From Amycolatopsis acididurans (GTDB taxonomy: Bacteria; Actinomycetota; Actinomycetes; Mycobacteriales; Pseudonocardiaceae): a stretch of 64,000 bases of DNA. A program made the position numbers and the translations under genes. A model generated the notes under the pieces. The model made no database searches and was not told where the DNA came from. It saw nothing but the letters and a program-made list of their open reading frames with translations. The first letter of the stretch is position 1; the number at the start of each line of letters is the position of its first letter. The stretch lies in the NCBI RefSeq assembly GCF_012328925.1, contig NZ_JAAXLS010000008.1, forward strand, positions 1 through 64,000, in the 5' to 3' direction. Shown here in pieces: positions 10,890 to 20,028 of the stretch.

Positions 10890-10987
10890 CGCGCTCCTTA
10901 CACAACCCGAACATTCCGCCCATCCTCCTCGAATCCTGGCCCAGCAGAGTGATCGGTGCCCGGAAGGACGACATGAGGAGTGAATCA

Positions 10988-11386
10988 ATGCGCATCTCCG
11001 CCGCGATCGTAAGTTGTGGCGCCGCGGTCCTGCTGGCCGTCGGTGCCCCGGTGGCCGCGTACGCGGACACCACGGCGCCGCCCGCGCCCAGCTACCCGCC
11101 GATCACGCTGAGCCCACAGGAGTCGCAGCAGCTGTGCGCCGACGTCCTGCCGAAGATGATCGACCACAAGAACAAGCTGACCCAGCGGATCAACGGCGAC
11201 GCGAACACCAAGGGGTCCGTGGCGTGGCTCAAGGCGCGGGCGCAGGCCCAGCGCGCCAAGGGGCACACGCAGCTCGCCGACAAGCTCGACCAGCGGGCGG
11301 ACCGGCTGCACGGCAGGCTCGACGATCTGGCCAAGGCCGACCAGCGGCTGAACGACTTCAAGAACGCGCACTGCGTGGCGAAATGA
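10988..11386 (+). CDS. Small secreted helical protein
   Basis: A 132-residue protein with a clear Sec signal peptide ([20 protein letters not shown] followed by PVAAYA and a likely cut before DTT). The mature part is charged and helical, rich in Lys, Arg, Asp, Gln and Leu, and has only two cysteines (LCADV and near the C-terminus AHCVAK), which could form a disulfide. ATG 10988 follows GAGGAG at good distance. I do not recognise a family. Its stop overlaps the start of a lipoprotein gene (ATGA), followed by a two-component system, so it may feed that system's signal (inference). Confidence 0.75.
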   Translation: MRISAAIVSCGAAVLLAVGAPVAAYADTTAPPAPSYPPITLSPQESQQLCADVLPKMIDHKNKLTQRINGDANTKGSVAWLKARAQAQRAKGHTQLADKLDQRADRLHGRLDDLAKADQRLNDFKNAHCVAK

Positions 11387-11562
11387 ACACGCGCAGGCTG
11401 GTGGTCACCGGAGTGTCGCTGCTGGCCATCGGGGTGGGTGCGAGTGGTTGCCATGATTCGGCGAGCACCACGCCCGCCCCGAGCGGGGGCGACGAACTGA
11501 GCAGCATCCAGACTACGCTGAACGCGATCGATTCGGAGGTGGCAGGCGACGAATCGCAGTGA
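11383..11562 (+). CDS. Very small lipoprotein, 59 aa
   Basis: A 59-residue protein with a lipoprotein signal: basic start MNTRR, hydrophobic stretch VTGVSLLAIGVGA and a lipobox ending SGC (Cys 23). The mature part is only about 36 residues and is Ser/Thr/Asp-rich. The ATG overlaps the stop of the secreted-protein gene (ATGA at 11383-11386), and the stop is 14 bp before the response regulator start. No family is recognised. Position suggests an envelope anchor or modulator for the neighbouring sensor kinase (inference). Confidence 0.7.
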   Translation: MNTRRLVVTGVSLLAIGVGASGCHDSASTTPAPSGGDELSSIQTTLNAIDSEVAGDESQ

Positions 11563-11576
11563 CACTCGGAGTGCCG

Positions 11577-12260
11577 ATGGCTGACCCAGCGGGACGTGGT
11601 CTCGTCCTCGTGGTCGAGGACGAGCGCGCCATCGCCGACCTCGTCGCGCTCTACCTGCGACGCGACGGGTTCGGCGTGCACATCGAGTCCGATGGGGACG
11701 CCGCGCTCGCGGCGGTCCGGCGGCTGCGCCCGGTCGCGGTGGTGCTCGACATCGGACTGTCCGGTAAGGACGGTGTGGAGGTCTGCCGCACCATGCGCGC
11801 GGCGGGTGACTGGACGCCCGTGCTGTTCGTGACGGCCCGCGACGACGAGGTCGACCGGCTGCTCGGGCTGGAACTGGGCGCGGACGACTACATCACCAAA
11901 CCCTTCAGCCCGCGTGAACTCGCCGCGCGGGTCCGCACGGTCCTGCGGCGCACCGCCGGTGCTCCGGCCGAGGTGCTGACCGCGGGCGCGGTGCGGCTGG
12001 ACGTGACGCAGCGCAAGGCGTGGGCGGGAGACCGGGAGGTCGTGCTGACCTCCACCGAGTTCGACCTGCTCGCGCAACTGCTGCGGCAGCCGGGCCGGGT
12101 GTTCGAACGCGGGCAGCTGCTCAGCGCGGTGTGGGGATACCAGGCGGCGGCAGGCACCCGCACCGTGGACGTCCACATCGCGCAGCTGCGGGCGAAACTG
12201 GGCGAGGAGAGTCCGATCAGGACGGTCCGTGGGGTCGGTTACGCCGCGGAGAGCCGGTGA
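11577..12260 (+). CDS. OmpR/PhoB-family response regulator
   Basis: A 227-residue response regulator. The receiver domain has the acidic pair VVEDE, the phospho-acceptor Asp58 in VVLDIGLSGKDG, a Thr in LFVTARD and the Lys in DDYITKPFSPREL. The C-terminal winged helix shows LTSTEFDLLAQLLRQPGRVF and VDVHIAQLRAKLGE, typical of OmpR/PhoB DNA-binding domains. The ATG at 11577 follows CGGAG; a GTG at 11559 is less likely. Its stop overlaps the kinase start (GTGA). Confidence 0.92.
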   Translation: MADPAGRGLVLVVEDERAIADLVALYLRRDGFGVHIESDGDAALAAVRRLRPVAVVLDIGLSGKDGVEVCRTMRAAGDWTPVLFVTARDDEVDRLLGLELGADDYITKPFSPRELAARVRTVLRRTAGAPAEVLTAGAVRLDVTQRKAWAGDREVVLTSTEFDLLAQLLRQPGRVFERGQLLSAVWGYQAAAGTRTVDVHIAQLRAKLGEESPIRTVRGVGYAAESR

Positions 12261-13621
12261 AACGCCGGGCCTCGCTCGCGACGAGGATCATCCTGCTCTG
12301 CCTTGCCGTGGCCGGGGTCGCGGTACTGGTGGCGGGGGTCGTCGCGGCGAGCCTGGTCCGGCGCACGGGCGAGGAGGTGCTGCAGCGATCGCTCGCGGCG
12401 CAGGCCGACGTGCTGGTGAGCCAGCTGGACGAGGCGGCGCTGGGTTCGCGGGTGGGGCTGGGCAAGGCCGAGAATGTCGTTCGCGGACAAGGAATCGTCG
12501 TCGTACTGGCGCGGCCGAGGGCCGGTCTCGTCGCGCCCGATCCCGCGGCGGTGCGGGCCGCGACCCAGGCCGGTGTCGCGACGATCGGTGCCGGGCAGTC
12601 GATCTCGGTCAAGCGGACCGTGGCGGGTCAGGAGTACCTCGTCGAGGGGCGCGGGGTCGCCGCGGAAACCGGCTTCGCCCTGGTCGAACCCGTGCGGATG
12701 GCGCGGGACACGCAGCGCTCACTGGTGCGCAACGTGTTGTTCGCGCTCGGCGCCGGCCTGCTCGTGGCGGCGCTGGCGGGTCTCCTGCTCGGGCGGCTGC
12801 TGGCCCGCCCGCTGCGCCGGATCGCGGGGGTCGCCGCCGCGATGCGGCAGGGCAGACGGGATCTGCGTGCCCCGGTCGAAGGTCCCGCCGAGGTGGCGGA
12901 GGTCGCCGGCGCGGTCAACGAACTGGCCGAAGCGTTGCGGCACAGCGAATCGCGGCAGCGGGAGTTCCTGCTGTCGGTGTCGCACGAACTGCGCACCCCG
13001 TTGACCGCGGTGCACGGGTTCGCCGAATCGCTGGCCGACGGGGTGGTCACGGGCGAGGAGGCGCGCCAGGCGGGGCAGACGATTCAGCGCGAGTCGCAGC
13101 GGCTGGAACGCCTGGTGAGCGATCTGCTCGACCTGGCGCGGCTGGGCGCGGACGAGTTCCGGCTCGACCTGGCACGGGTGGATCTCGCGGACGCGGTGCG
13201 CAACTGCGCGGAGGTGTGGGCGGTCCGGTGTTCGCGCGCCGGTGTCCGGTTCGCCGTGGATTACCCGCCCGGTCCGGTTTTCGCGCACGTCGACGCCCGC
13301 CGTCTGCGCCAGGTGCTCGACGGGCTTGCCGAGAACGCCCTGCGTGTCACGCCCGCCGGGGCGCCGATCGCGCTGTCCCTGGACGCCAGCGGGGTGATCG
13401 GTGTCCGCGACGGCGGCCCCGGCCTCGCGCCCGAGGACTACGCGGTGGCCTTCGAACGCGGCGCGCTCAACGCGAAGTATCGCGGCAGCCGCCCGGTCGG
13501 TTCGGGGATCGGACTGGCGCTCGCGCACGGGCTGGTGACCCGGATGGGCGGCACGATCTCGGCAGGACCGGCGCCGGAGGGCGGAGCCGCGTTCACGATC
13601 CGCTTCCCGGTGATCCCCTGA
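12257..13621 (+). CDS. Sensor histidine kinase, HAMP type
   Basis: A 454-residue membrane kinase. TM1 is about residues 9-32, an extracytoplasmic sensor of about 120 residues follows, and TM2 (VLFALGAGLLVAALAGLLLG) precedes a HAMP linker. The H box is SVSHELRTPLTA (His near 244). The ATPase domain has N-box ENALRVT, G1 DGGPG and G2 GSGIGLALAHGL. It pairs with the response regulator whose stop codon it overlaps. The upstream secreted protein and lipoprotein in the same chain suggest an envelope-derived signal, which is inference. Confidence 0.92.
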   Translation: MKRRASLATRIILLCLAVAGVAVLVAGVVAASLVRRTGEEVLQRSLAAQADVLVSQLDEAALGSRVGLGKAENVVRGQGIVVVLARPRAGLVAPDPAAVRAATQAGVATIGAGQSISVKRTVAGQEYLVEGRGVAAETGFALVEPVRMARDTQRSLVRNVLFALGAGLLVAALAGLLLGRLLARPLRRIAGVAAAMRQGRRDLRAPVEGPAEVAEVAGAVNELAEALRHSESRQREFLLSVSHELRTPLTAVHGFAESLADGVVTGEEARQAGQTIQRESQRLERLVSDLLDLARLGADEFRLDLARVDLADAVRNCAEVWAVRCSRAGVRFAVDYPPGPVFAHVDARRLRQVLDGLAENALRVTPAGAPIALSLDASGVIGVRDGGPGLAPEDYAVAFERGALNAKYRGSRPVGSGIGLALAHGLVTRMGGTISAGPAPEGGAAFTIRFPVIP

Positions 13622-13689
13622 AGCCCGGTCCGGTGCCGTTCCGCTCGCGCGGACGCGCCCGAAGGTGACTCGCCAGTAGGCTCGGGGCT

Positions 13690-14448
13690 GTGAACGACGA
13701 GCGACCGAGGCTGGCCAAGCTGCTGCGCGATGCCGACCGCAACAACGCCGTGGTGCGCACCGCGCGTACCGTGCGGCGGCTGGCGCCCGGATCGGACCGG
13801 CTCATGGGCGGCGCGCGCCCGTCGGACCGGGTCGCGCGCCTGATCGCCGAGGCGGGCACGGACGAACCAAGTGCGACGCGGGAGCTGGGGCTGGCGGCCG
13901 TGCAGGTGTGGCAGGCGCTGAGCCGTTCACGTGCGGTCGCCGCCGACGGGGCCGAGGTCGCGATCCTGTTCACCGACCTGGTCGGCTTCTCCAGCTGGGC
14001 CCTGCACGCCGGCGACGACCACGTGCTGCGGCTGCTGCGCGAGGTGGGCGACGTGAGCCGGACGGCGGTCGGCAGGCACGGCGGCACGGTGGTGAAGTTC
14101 CTCGGCGACGGCATGATGGCGGTCTTCGCCGACTCGGCGGAGGCGATCGACGCCGCGGCCGAGGCGTGCACCGCGGTCAGCGCGATCACCCTCGACGGCT
14201 ACCGGCCGCAGTTGCGCACCGGCGTGCACCTCGGCCGCCCGAAGCGCGTCGGGCGCGATTACCTCGGCGTCGACGTCAACATCGCGGCGCGGGTGGCCGA
14301 CGCCGCCTCGGGCGGGGAGATCCTCGTGTCCGGGCCCGCGTTGTCCACAGTGGACACGGAACGGTACGTCGTGCGGCGGCGCCGCTGGTTCCGGGCCAAG
14401 GGCGCGCCGCGCGATCTGGAGGTGTTCTCCGTCGTACCCCGGGGCTAA
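13690..14448 (+). CDS. Class III adenylate/guanylate cyclase
   Basis: A 252-residue protein with a short helical N-terminus and a C-terminal class III cyclase domain. The two metal-binding Asp residues are present (FTDLVGFS, Asp96; GDGMMAVF, Asp140), and the transition-state Asn and Arg appear in VDVNIAARV (Asn197, Arg201), so it should be active. It probably makes cAMP; guanylate activity cannot be excluded. There is no membrane segment or known sensory domain. It follows the kinase gene by 68 bp on the same strand and could be in the same transcript. GTG 13690 is the only sensible start. Confidence 0.87.
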   Translation: MNDERPRLAKLLRDADRNNAVVRTARTVRRLAPGSDRLMGGARPSDRVARLIAEAGTDEPSATRELGLAAVQVWQALSRSRAVAADGAEVAILFTDLVGFSSWALHAGDDHVLRLLREVGDVSRTAVGRHGGTVVKFLGDGMMAVFADSAEAIDAAAEACTAVSAITLDGYRPQLRTGVHLGRPKRVGRDYLGVDVNIAARVADAASGGEILVSGPALSTVDTERYVVRRRRWFRAKGAPRDLEVFSVVPRG

Positions 14449-14458
14449 CGTCGGACGC

Positions 14459-14536
14459 ATGATGACGCTGACCGCCACCGTGCTGGGCACGCCTGACCCG
14501 GACGGCCACCCGTTCTGCCTGTTCGCCAGGGGGTAG
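14459..14536 (+). pseudogene. Possible remnant of a VOC (glyoxalase-like) protein C-terminus
   Basis: A 25-codon frame ends in DPDGHPFCLFARG. This resembles the last strand of glyoxalase/VOC-fold proteins, where DPxGHPFCL is a common ending. The rest of such a gene is absent: the cyclase stop is 11 bp upstream and the cobN stop is just downstream. It is best read as a decayed fragment, though a chance match is possible given the short length. Confidence 0.3.
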
Positions 14537-14539
14537 GGC

Positions 14540-17500
14540 TTACTCGCCCTCGAGGTCGCCCTCCGTCTGGAGGTAGACCTCGCGCATGCGGGCCAGCAGG
14601 TCGGGGTCCGGCTCGGCCCACAGGCCGCGGTCGGCCGCTTCGGTGAGGCGTTCGATGATGCCGCGCAGCGCCCACGGGTTCGACTTGGTCAGGAACTCCC
14701 GGTTCTGCTGGTCGAGCACATAGGACTCGGACAGCTTCTCATACATCCAGTCGTCCACCACGCCCGCCGTGGCGTCGAAACCGAACAGGTAGTCGACCGT
14801 CGCGGCGAGTTCGAACGCGCCCTTGTAGCCGTGCTTGCGCATCGCGGCCAGCCAGCGCGGGTTCACCACGCGGGCCCGGAACACGCGCGCCGTCTCCTCC
14901 GACAGCGTGCGGGTGCGCACGGCGTCCGGACTGGTGGAGTCGCCGATGTAGGACACCGGCGCCTTGCCGGTCAGCGACCTGGTGAACGCGATCATGCCGC
15001 CGTGGTACTGGAAGTAGTCGTCGGAATCGGCGATGTCGTGCTCGCGGGTGTCGGTGTTCTTCGCCGCCACCACGATCCGCCGGTACGAGCTTTCCATGTC
15101 CTCGCGGGCCGGTTTGCCGTCCAGTTCGCGCCCGTACGCGTAACCGCCCCACGTCGCGTACACCTCGGCCAGGTCGGCGTCGTCGCGCCAGTTACCCGAG
15201 TCCATCAGCGGCAGCAGTCCGGCCCCGTAGGCACCCGGCTTCGATCCGAAAATCCGCGTCGTAGCCCGGCGTTCGTCGCCGTGACCGTCCAGATCGGACA
15301 GATAGTGGGCACGGACATAGTTCTCCGAAACCGGTTCCTCCAGCGTCGCGACCATCCGGACCGCATCATCGAGCAGGTCGATCACGTGCGGGAACGCGTC
15401 GCGGAAGAAACCGCTGATGCGCACGGTCACGTCGATGCGCGGCCTGCCCAGTTCGGCCGGCGGTACCGGTTCCAGACCGGTCACGCGACGGGAAGCCTCG
15501 TCCCACACCGGCTGGACACCGAGCAGCGCGAGGACTTCCGCCGCGTCGTCGCCGGACGTGCGCATCGCCGAGGTGCCCCACACCGACAGCCCGACCGAGC
15601 GCGGCCATTCCCCGGTGTCCTCGCGGTAGCGCCGCAGCAGCGAATCGGCCAGCGCCTGTCCGGTCTCCCAGGCCAGGCGGCTCGGGATCGCCTTCGGGTC
15701 GACGGTGTAGAAGTTGCGGCCGGTCGGGAGCACGTTGACCAGACCCCGCAACGGCGAACCGCTCGGCCCGGCCGCGATGTAGCCACCGTCGAGTGCGTGC
15801 AGCACCGCGTCGATCTCGCCGGTCGTTCCGGCCAGCCGCGGCACGATCTCGGTCGCCGCGAACCGCAGCACGCTCGCCACCGGCTCCTCGGCGGTGATCG
15901 CGTCGACCGACCAGTCCGCCGCCTCCATCTCCTCCACCAGCGAACGCGCGGCCTGCTCGACGGAATCCACTTCGGACAGGGGGACGTCTTCCTTCAGGCC
16001 CAGCGCCGAACGCAGGCCCGGTACCGCGCCGGCCTTGCCACCCCACATCTGTTGTGCGCGCAGCATCGCCAGCACCAGGTTCACGCGCGCCTCGCCGACC
16101 GGCGCCTCGCCGAGAATGTGCAGGCCGTCGCGGATCTGCGCGTCCTTGACCTCGCACAGCCAGCCGTCGATGTGCAGCAGGAAGTCGTCGAACTCCGCGT
16201 CGTGCGGGCGTTCGCTGACGCCGAGGTCGTGGTCGAGCTTGGCGGCCTGGATCAGCGTCCAGATCTGCGCGCGGATCGCGGGCAGTTTCGCCGGGTCCAT
16301 CGCGGCGATGTTCGCGTGCTCGTCGAGCAGCTGCTCCAGCCGCGCGAGGTCGCCGTAGCTCTCGGCGCGCGCCATCGGCGGGATGAGGTGGTCGACGATC
16401 GTGGCGTGCGCACGGCGTTTCGCCTGCGCGCCCTCCCCGGGGTCGTTGATCAGGAACGGGTAGATCAGCGGCAGATTGCCCAGCACCGCGTCGGGCGCGC
16501 ACGACGCCGACAGGCCCGCGGTCTTGCCCGGCAGCCATTCCAGCGAACCGTGCTTGCCCAGGTGCACGACCGCGTGCGCGCCGAACTCCTCCTCGAGCCA
16601 CCGGTACGCCGCCAGGTAGTGGTGGCTCGGCGGGAGGTCGGGGTTGTGGTAGATCGCCACCGGGTTCTCGCCGAATCCGCGTGGCGGCTGGATCATCAGC
16701 ACCACGTTGCCCGCCTGCAACGAGGCCAGCACGATGTCGCCGTTGTCGACGTAGAGCTCACCCGGCGGCGGGCCCCAGTGCTGCTCCATTTCGGCACGCA
16801 GGTCCTCGGGCAGCTGCCCGAACCACTCGCGGTAGCGCGCGGCGGGTACGCGGATCGGGTTGCCCGCGAGCTGTTCCTCGGTGAGCCATTCCGGATCCTG
16901 GCCACCGGCGGCGATCAGCGCGTGGATCAGCTCGTCACCGTCGCCGGACTCGACGCCGGGGAAGGGCTCCGGGCCCAGGTCGTAGCCCTGCTCGATCATG
17001 CGCCGCAGCAGTTTCACCGCCGAGGCGGGAGTGTCAAGGCCGACCGCGTTGCCCACGCGCGAATGCTTGGTGGGATAGGCCGACAGCATCAGCGCGGTGC
17101 GGCGCTCGGGCGGCGGGGTGTGCCGCAGCCGCGCATGCGCCACCGCGATCCGCGCGACTCGGGACGCGCGCTCGGCGTCGGGCACGTAACGGGGAAGGCC
17201 GTCGTCGTCGATCTCCTTGAAGGAGAACGGAACCGTGATGATCCTGCCGTCGAACTCCGGTACCGCCATCTGGTTCCCGGCGTCCAAAGGGGACAGTCCC
17301 TCGTCGTTGTCCGCCCAGGTGTCACGGTCGCTGGTCAGGCACAGCGCCTGCAGGATCGGCACGTCCAGCGCCGCCATCTCGGCGACGTCCCACGCCTCGT
17401 CGTCCCCGCCCGCGCCGACTTCCGACGGGCGCGTGCCGCCCGCGGCCAGCACCGTGACCAGCAGCGCGTCGCAGCGCCGCAGTTCGGCCATCATGTCCGG

Positions 17501-18082
17501 CTCACGTGATCGCAACGACGCACAGTGGATCGGCAGCGCCTGCCCGCCGGAGTCCTCGATCGCGTCCGACAGGGCTTCGACGAAGGCCGTGTTGCCCGAC
17601 AGGTGGTGCGCCCGGTAGTACAGGATCCCGATCACCGGGCCCTCGGTGCTGCGCGGGGTGCGCTCCAGCACCCCCCACATCGGCTGCGGTGCGGGCGGTT
17701 CGAAATCGTCGCCGGTGAGTAGCAGCGTGTCGGACAGGAAGCGGTGCAGCTGGGTGAGGTTGACCGGGCCGCCCTGCGCGAGGTAGGCGTGCGCCTCGGT
17801 GGCGATACCGGCCGGCACCGTGGACAGCTCCATCAGCTCCGCGTCCGGCGTCTGCTCGCCGCCGAGCACCACGACGTGCGCCCCGCAGGCCAGAACGGTG
17901 TCCAAGCCCTGCTGCCACGTCCGGGCCGAGCCCAGAATGCGGACCACGACGATGCGCACGTCCTCGAGCAGTGCGGGCAGCTCCGCCAGATCCAGCCTGG
18001 CCGGGTTGGCCAGCCGGTATCCGGCCTCGCTCGCACGAGCGCTGAGCAGGTCGGTGTCCGAAGTGGACAGCAGCAGGATCAC
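14540..18082 (-). CDS. cobN: Cobaltochelatase large subunit CobN
   Basis: A 1180-residue CobN/BchH-family protein of normal length. It inserts cobalt into hydrogenobyrinate a,c-diamide in the late-cobalt B12 route, with an AAA+ partner. Conserved blocks include HLGKHGSLEWLPGKTAGLS (metal/porphyrin-binding half), GNLPLIYPFLINDPGEGAQAKRR and IDVTVRISGFFRDAFPHVIDL. Near the end, MRKHGYKGAFELAATVDYLFGFDAT is also typical. GTG 18082 has an excellent AAAGGAGG site 6 bases upstream. A TACAGT -10-like box at 18108-18113 (minus strand) may be its promoter. It is divergent from cobG; the ATPase partner is the chlID gene at 29.5 kb. Confidence 0.96.
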   Translation of the reverse strand: MILLLSTSDTDLLSARASEAGYRLANPARLDLAELPALLEDVRIVVVRILGSARTWQQGLDTVLACGAHVVVLGGEQTPDAELMELSTVPAGIATEAHAYLAQGGPVNLTQLHRFLSDTLLLTGDDFEPPAPQPMWGVLERTPRSTEGPVIGILYYRAHHLSGNTAFVEALSDAIEDSGGQALPIHCASLRSREPDMMAELRRCDALLVTVLAAGGTRPSEVGAGGDDEAWDVAEMAALDVPILQALCLTSDRDTWADNDEGLSPLDAGNQMAVPEFDGRIITVPFSFKEIDDDGLPRYVPDAERASRVARIAVAHARLRHTPPPERRTALMLSAYPTKHSRVGNAVGLDTPASAVKLLRRMIEQGYDLGPEPFPGVESGDGDELIHALIAAGGQDPEWLTEEQLAGNPIRVPAARYREWFGQLPEDLRAEMEQHWGPPPGELYVDNGDIVLASLQAGNVVLMIQPPRGFGENPVAIYHNPDLPPSHHYLAAYRWLEEEFGAHAVVHLGKHGSLEWLPGKTAGLSASCAPDAVLGNLPLIYPFLINDPGEGAQAKRRAHATIVDHLIPPMARAESYGDLARLEQLLDEHANIAAMDPAKLPAIRAQIWTLIQAAKLDHDLGVSERPHDAEFDDFLLHIDGWLCEVKDAQIRDGLHILGEAPVGEARVNLVLAMLRAQQMWGGKAGAVPGLRSALGLKEDVPLSEVDSVEQAARSLVEEMEAADWSVDAITAEEPVASVLRFAATEIVPRLAGTTGEIDAVLHALDGGYIAAGPSGSPLRGLVNVLPTGRNFYTVDPKAIPSRLAWETGQALADSLLRRYREDTGEWPRSVGLSVWGTSAMRTSGDDAAEVLALLGVQPVWDEASRRVTGLEPVPPAELGRPRIDVTVRISGFFRDAFPHVIDLLDDAVRMVATLEEPVSENYVRAHYLSDLDGHGDERRATTRIFGSKPGAYGAGLLPLMDSGNWRDDADLAEVYATWGGYAYGRELDGKPAREDMESSYRRIVVAAKNTDTREHDIADSDDYFQYHGGMIAFTRSLTGKAPVSYIGDSTSPDAVRTRTLSEETARVFRARVVNPRWLAAMRKHGYKGAFELAATVDYLFGFDATAGVVDDWMYEKLSESYVLDQQNREFLTKSNPWALRGIIERLTEAADRGLWAEPDPDLLARMREVYLQTEGDLEGE

Positions 18083-18262
18083 GCTTGGCCTCCTTTGGTC
18101 ACCCCTCACTGTAAGGGGGATCCGGCCCTTCGCTCACCCAGCCGCCGGAACGGTTCAGTGGAGAAAATCACCTCCACGCCGACCACGACGTACCGCGCGA
18201 TCTTCGGGGCCAGGCGGTTGTGAATCGTTTCAGGGCCGGTGTGGGACATCTCCGGTGTCGTC

Positions 18263-18290
18263 CTGACGGGGTGGACCCGCCGTTTACAGT
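18263..18290 (+). promoter_or_regulatory. Promoter of cobG, probably leaderless
   Basis: CTGACG (18263-18268) and TACAGT (18285-18290) with 16 bp between fit a housekeeping promoter. The expected start point coincides with the cobG ATG at 18297, and no ribosome-binding site is present. Confidence 0.45.
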
Positions 18291-18296
18291 GATGCC

Positions 18297-19334
18297 ATGC
18301 CCAACCCGGTCCGTGCCCGGCCCGACGCGTGCCCAGGCGTGTTCGCGACCCACGACGCCACCGACGGCGCGCTGGCGCGGGTCCGGCTGCCGGGCGGCCG
18401 TGTCACCGCCGCACAGCTGGGCGTACTCGCCGGCTGCGCGGAGGACCTCGGCGACGGTTCGGTGCACCTGACTTCGCGCGGCAACGTCCAGCTGCGGGGC
18501 CTCGCGCGGGACACCGGGGAGCTGGTCGGACGGCTGTCCGATGCGGGTTTGCTGCCCGCGCCTTCGCACGAGCGGGTGCGCAACTACCTCGCCTCGCCGC
18601 TGTCCGGGCTCACCGGGGGACTGGTCGACGTTCGGCCGCTGGTCACCGGCCTGGACGCCGCCGTGTGCGCGCGGCCGGAACTGGCCGGCCTGCCGGGACG
18701 GTTCCTGTTCGCGCTCGACGACGGGCGTGGCGACGTGGCCGCCGAGGAGCCGGACGTGTGCTGGCAGGCCGTCGACGAGTCGGCCGGCGTGCTGCGGCTG
18801 GCGGGCCGGGCCGGACGGCGGGTGCCGGTCGCCGAGGCGGTCGAGGCGCTGGTCGGGGAGGCGGCACGGTTCCTGGAGGTGCGGGGCACGGCCTGGCGGA
18901 TGCGGGAGCTGCCCGAGTTCGCCGAGGTGCCGCCGATGCGGCGCCCGGAGCCGCCGAAGGGTGTGCTCGACGGGGCGACGGTGCTGACGCCCCTGTTCGG
19001 TGTGCTCACCGCGGCGGAACTGCGGTCGCTGGAGACGGACGTGGTGGTCACCCCGTGGCGGAGCGTGGTCGTACCTGGGCGCCGGCCGGATCTGCTCGCG
19101 TTGTCCTCGGACAGCGAAGTGAGCGCGTGCGTCGGGCTGCCCGGCTGCGCGAAATCGCGTGCCGACGTACGGGCCGATGCGCAGCGGTTCACCGGCCGCG
19201 CGCATTTCTCGGGTTGTGAACGGCGTTGTGGCAGGCCGCGGGACGCGGCCGATGTGCTGGCGGTCGAGGGCGGCTATCTGGTCGAGGGTGCCTTCGTGCC
19301 GGTGGATGTGTTGTTGGAGAAGGGATCGCTGTGA
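18297..19334 (+). CDS. cobG: Precorrin-3B synthase CobG
   Basis: A 345-residue member of the sulfite/nitrite reductase-like family that performs oxygen-dependent hydroxylation of precorrin-3A before ring contraction. The ferredoxin-like repeats carry [12 protein letters not shown]. The Fe-S/siroheme-type cysteine set is complete in [14 protein letters not shown] and [12 protein letters not shown]. It marks the aerobic branch of the B12 pathway. The stop overlaps the cobH start (GTGA), so translation of the two is coupled. Translation probably starts directly at the mRNA 5' end. Confidence 0.93.
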   Translation: MPNPVRARPDACPGVFATHDATDGALARVRLPGGRVTAAQLGVLAGCAEDLGDGSVHLTSRGNVQLRGLARDTGELVGRLSDAGLLPAPSHERVRNYLASPLSGLTGGLVDVRPLVTGLDAAVCARPELAGLPGRFLFALDDGRGDVAAEEPDVCWQAVDESAGVLRLAGRAGRRVPVAEAVEALVGEAARFLEVRGTAWRMRELPEFAEVPPMRRPEPPKGVLDGATVLTPLFGVLTAAELRSLETDVVVTPWRSVVVPGRRPDLLALSSDSEVSACVGLPGCAKSRADVRADAQRFTGRAHFSGCERRCGRPRDAADVLAVEGGYLVEGAFVPVDVLLEKGSL

Positions 19335-19954
19335 TCGACTACATTCGCGACGGGGCGGAGATCTACCGCCACTCGTTCGCCACCATTCGTGAGGAGGCCG
19401 ATCTCGCGATCCTGCCGGAGGATCTCGAAACGGTCGCCGTGCGCATGATCCACTCGTGCGGGATGGTCGATCTCGTCGACGATCTCGCGTACTCGCTGGA
19501 TCTGGTCGAGTCCGCCCGCGCGGCACTCAACGGTGGCGCGCCCGTGCTGTGCGACGCGCAGATGATCGCCAGCGGGGTCACCCGCAAGCGGTTGCCCGCG
19601 GACAACGAGGTGCTGTGCACGCTCTCGGATCCGCAGGTGCCCGCGCTGGCCGAGCGCATGGGCACCACCCGTTCGGCCGCCGCGCTCGAACTGTGGCGCG
19701 ACCGGCTCGCGGGGTCCGTCGTCGCGATCGGCAACGCGCCCACCGCGCTGTTCCGGTTGCTGGAGATGCTCGACGAGGGTGCCGGGGCGCCCGCCGCCAT
19801 CATCGGGGTGCCGGTGGGATTCGTCGGCGCTGCGGAGTCCAAAGTGGAATTGACGAAGCGGGCGCCCGCACCCTATCTGGTGGTGCACGGGCGGCGTGGC
19901 GGCAGCGCGATGGCCGTCGCCGCGGTGAACGCGCTGGCACAGGAGGCCGAGTGA
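19331..19954 (+). CDS. cobH: Precorrin-8X methylmutase CobH
   Basis: A 207-residue CobH/CbiC enzyme that shifts the C11 methyl to C12, giving hydrogenobyrinate. The active-site histidine is His41 in [11 protein letters not shown]. Other conserved segments are [31 protein letters not shown] and [15 protein letters not shown]. The GTG start overlaps the cobG stop, and the cobH stop overlaps the GTG of a repeat-encoded mini-ORF. In a simpler ancestor this overlap would have led straight into cobIJ. Confidence 0.95.
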   Translation: MIDYIRDGAEIYRHSFATIREEADLAILPEDLETVAVRMIHSCGMVDLVDDLAYSLDLVESARAALNGGAPVLCDAQMIASGVTRKRLPADNEVLCTLSDPQVPALAERMGTTRSAAALELWRDRLAGSVVAIGNAPTALFRLLEMLDEGAGAPAAIIGVPVGFVGAAESKVELTKRAPAPYLVVHGRRGGSAMAVAAVNALAQEAE

Positions 19955-20028
19955 GCGACGATCGGCGAAGCCCTGCTCGCGAGGCTGACCGGGTGCGGGT
20001 GTCCCGCCAGACACAGGAGGCCGAGTGA
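19951..20028 (+). CDS. Repeat-encoded mini-ORF 1, 25 aa
   Basis: GTG at 19951 overlaps the cobH stop (GTGA) and has AGGAGG at proper distance. The frame reads [20 protein letters not shown] and ends QEAE at a TGA that overlaps the start of mini-ORF 2. It has all the signs needed for translation, but its product is highly charged, short and unlike any known family. Its role, if any, is more likely to be coupling ribosomes from cobH to cobIJ than to make a functional peptide (inference). Confidence 0.4.
   Translation: MSDDRRSPAREADRVRVSRQTQEAE

Noticed and set aside
14831..17509. An 892-codon plus-strand frame opposite cobN
   Set aside because: Same reason: composition typical of a GC-frame shadow, and CobN is complete on the other strand.
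18083..18296. A third cobalamin riboswitch in the cobN-cobG intergenic region
   Set aside because: The GCCACTG core and flanking stems seen at the other two sites are missing, and predicted promoters lie close to the start codons.
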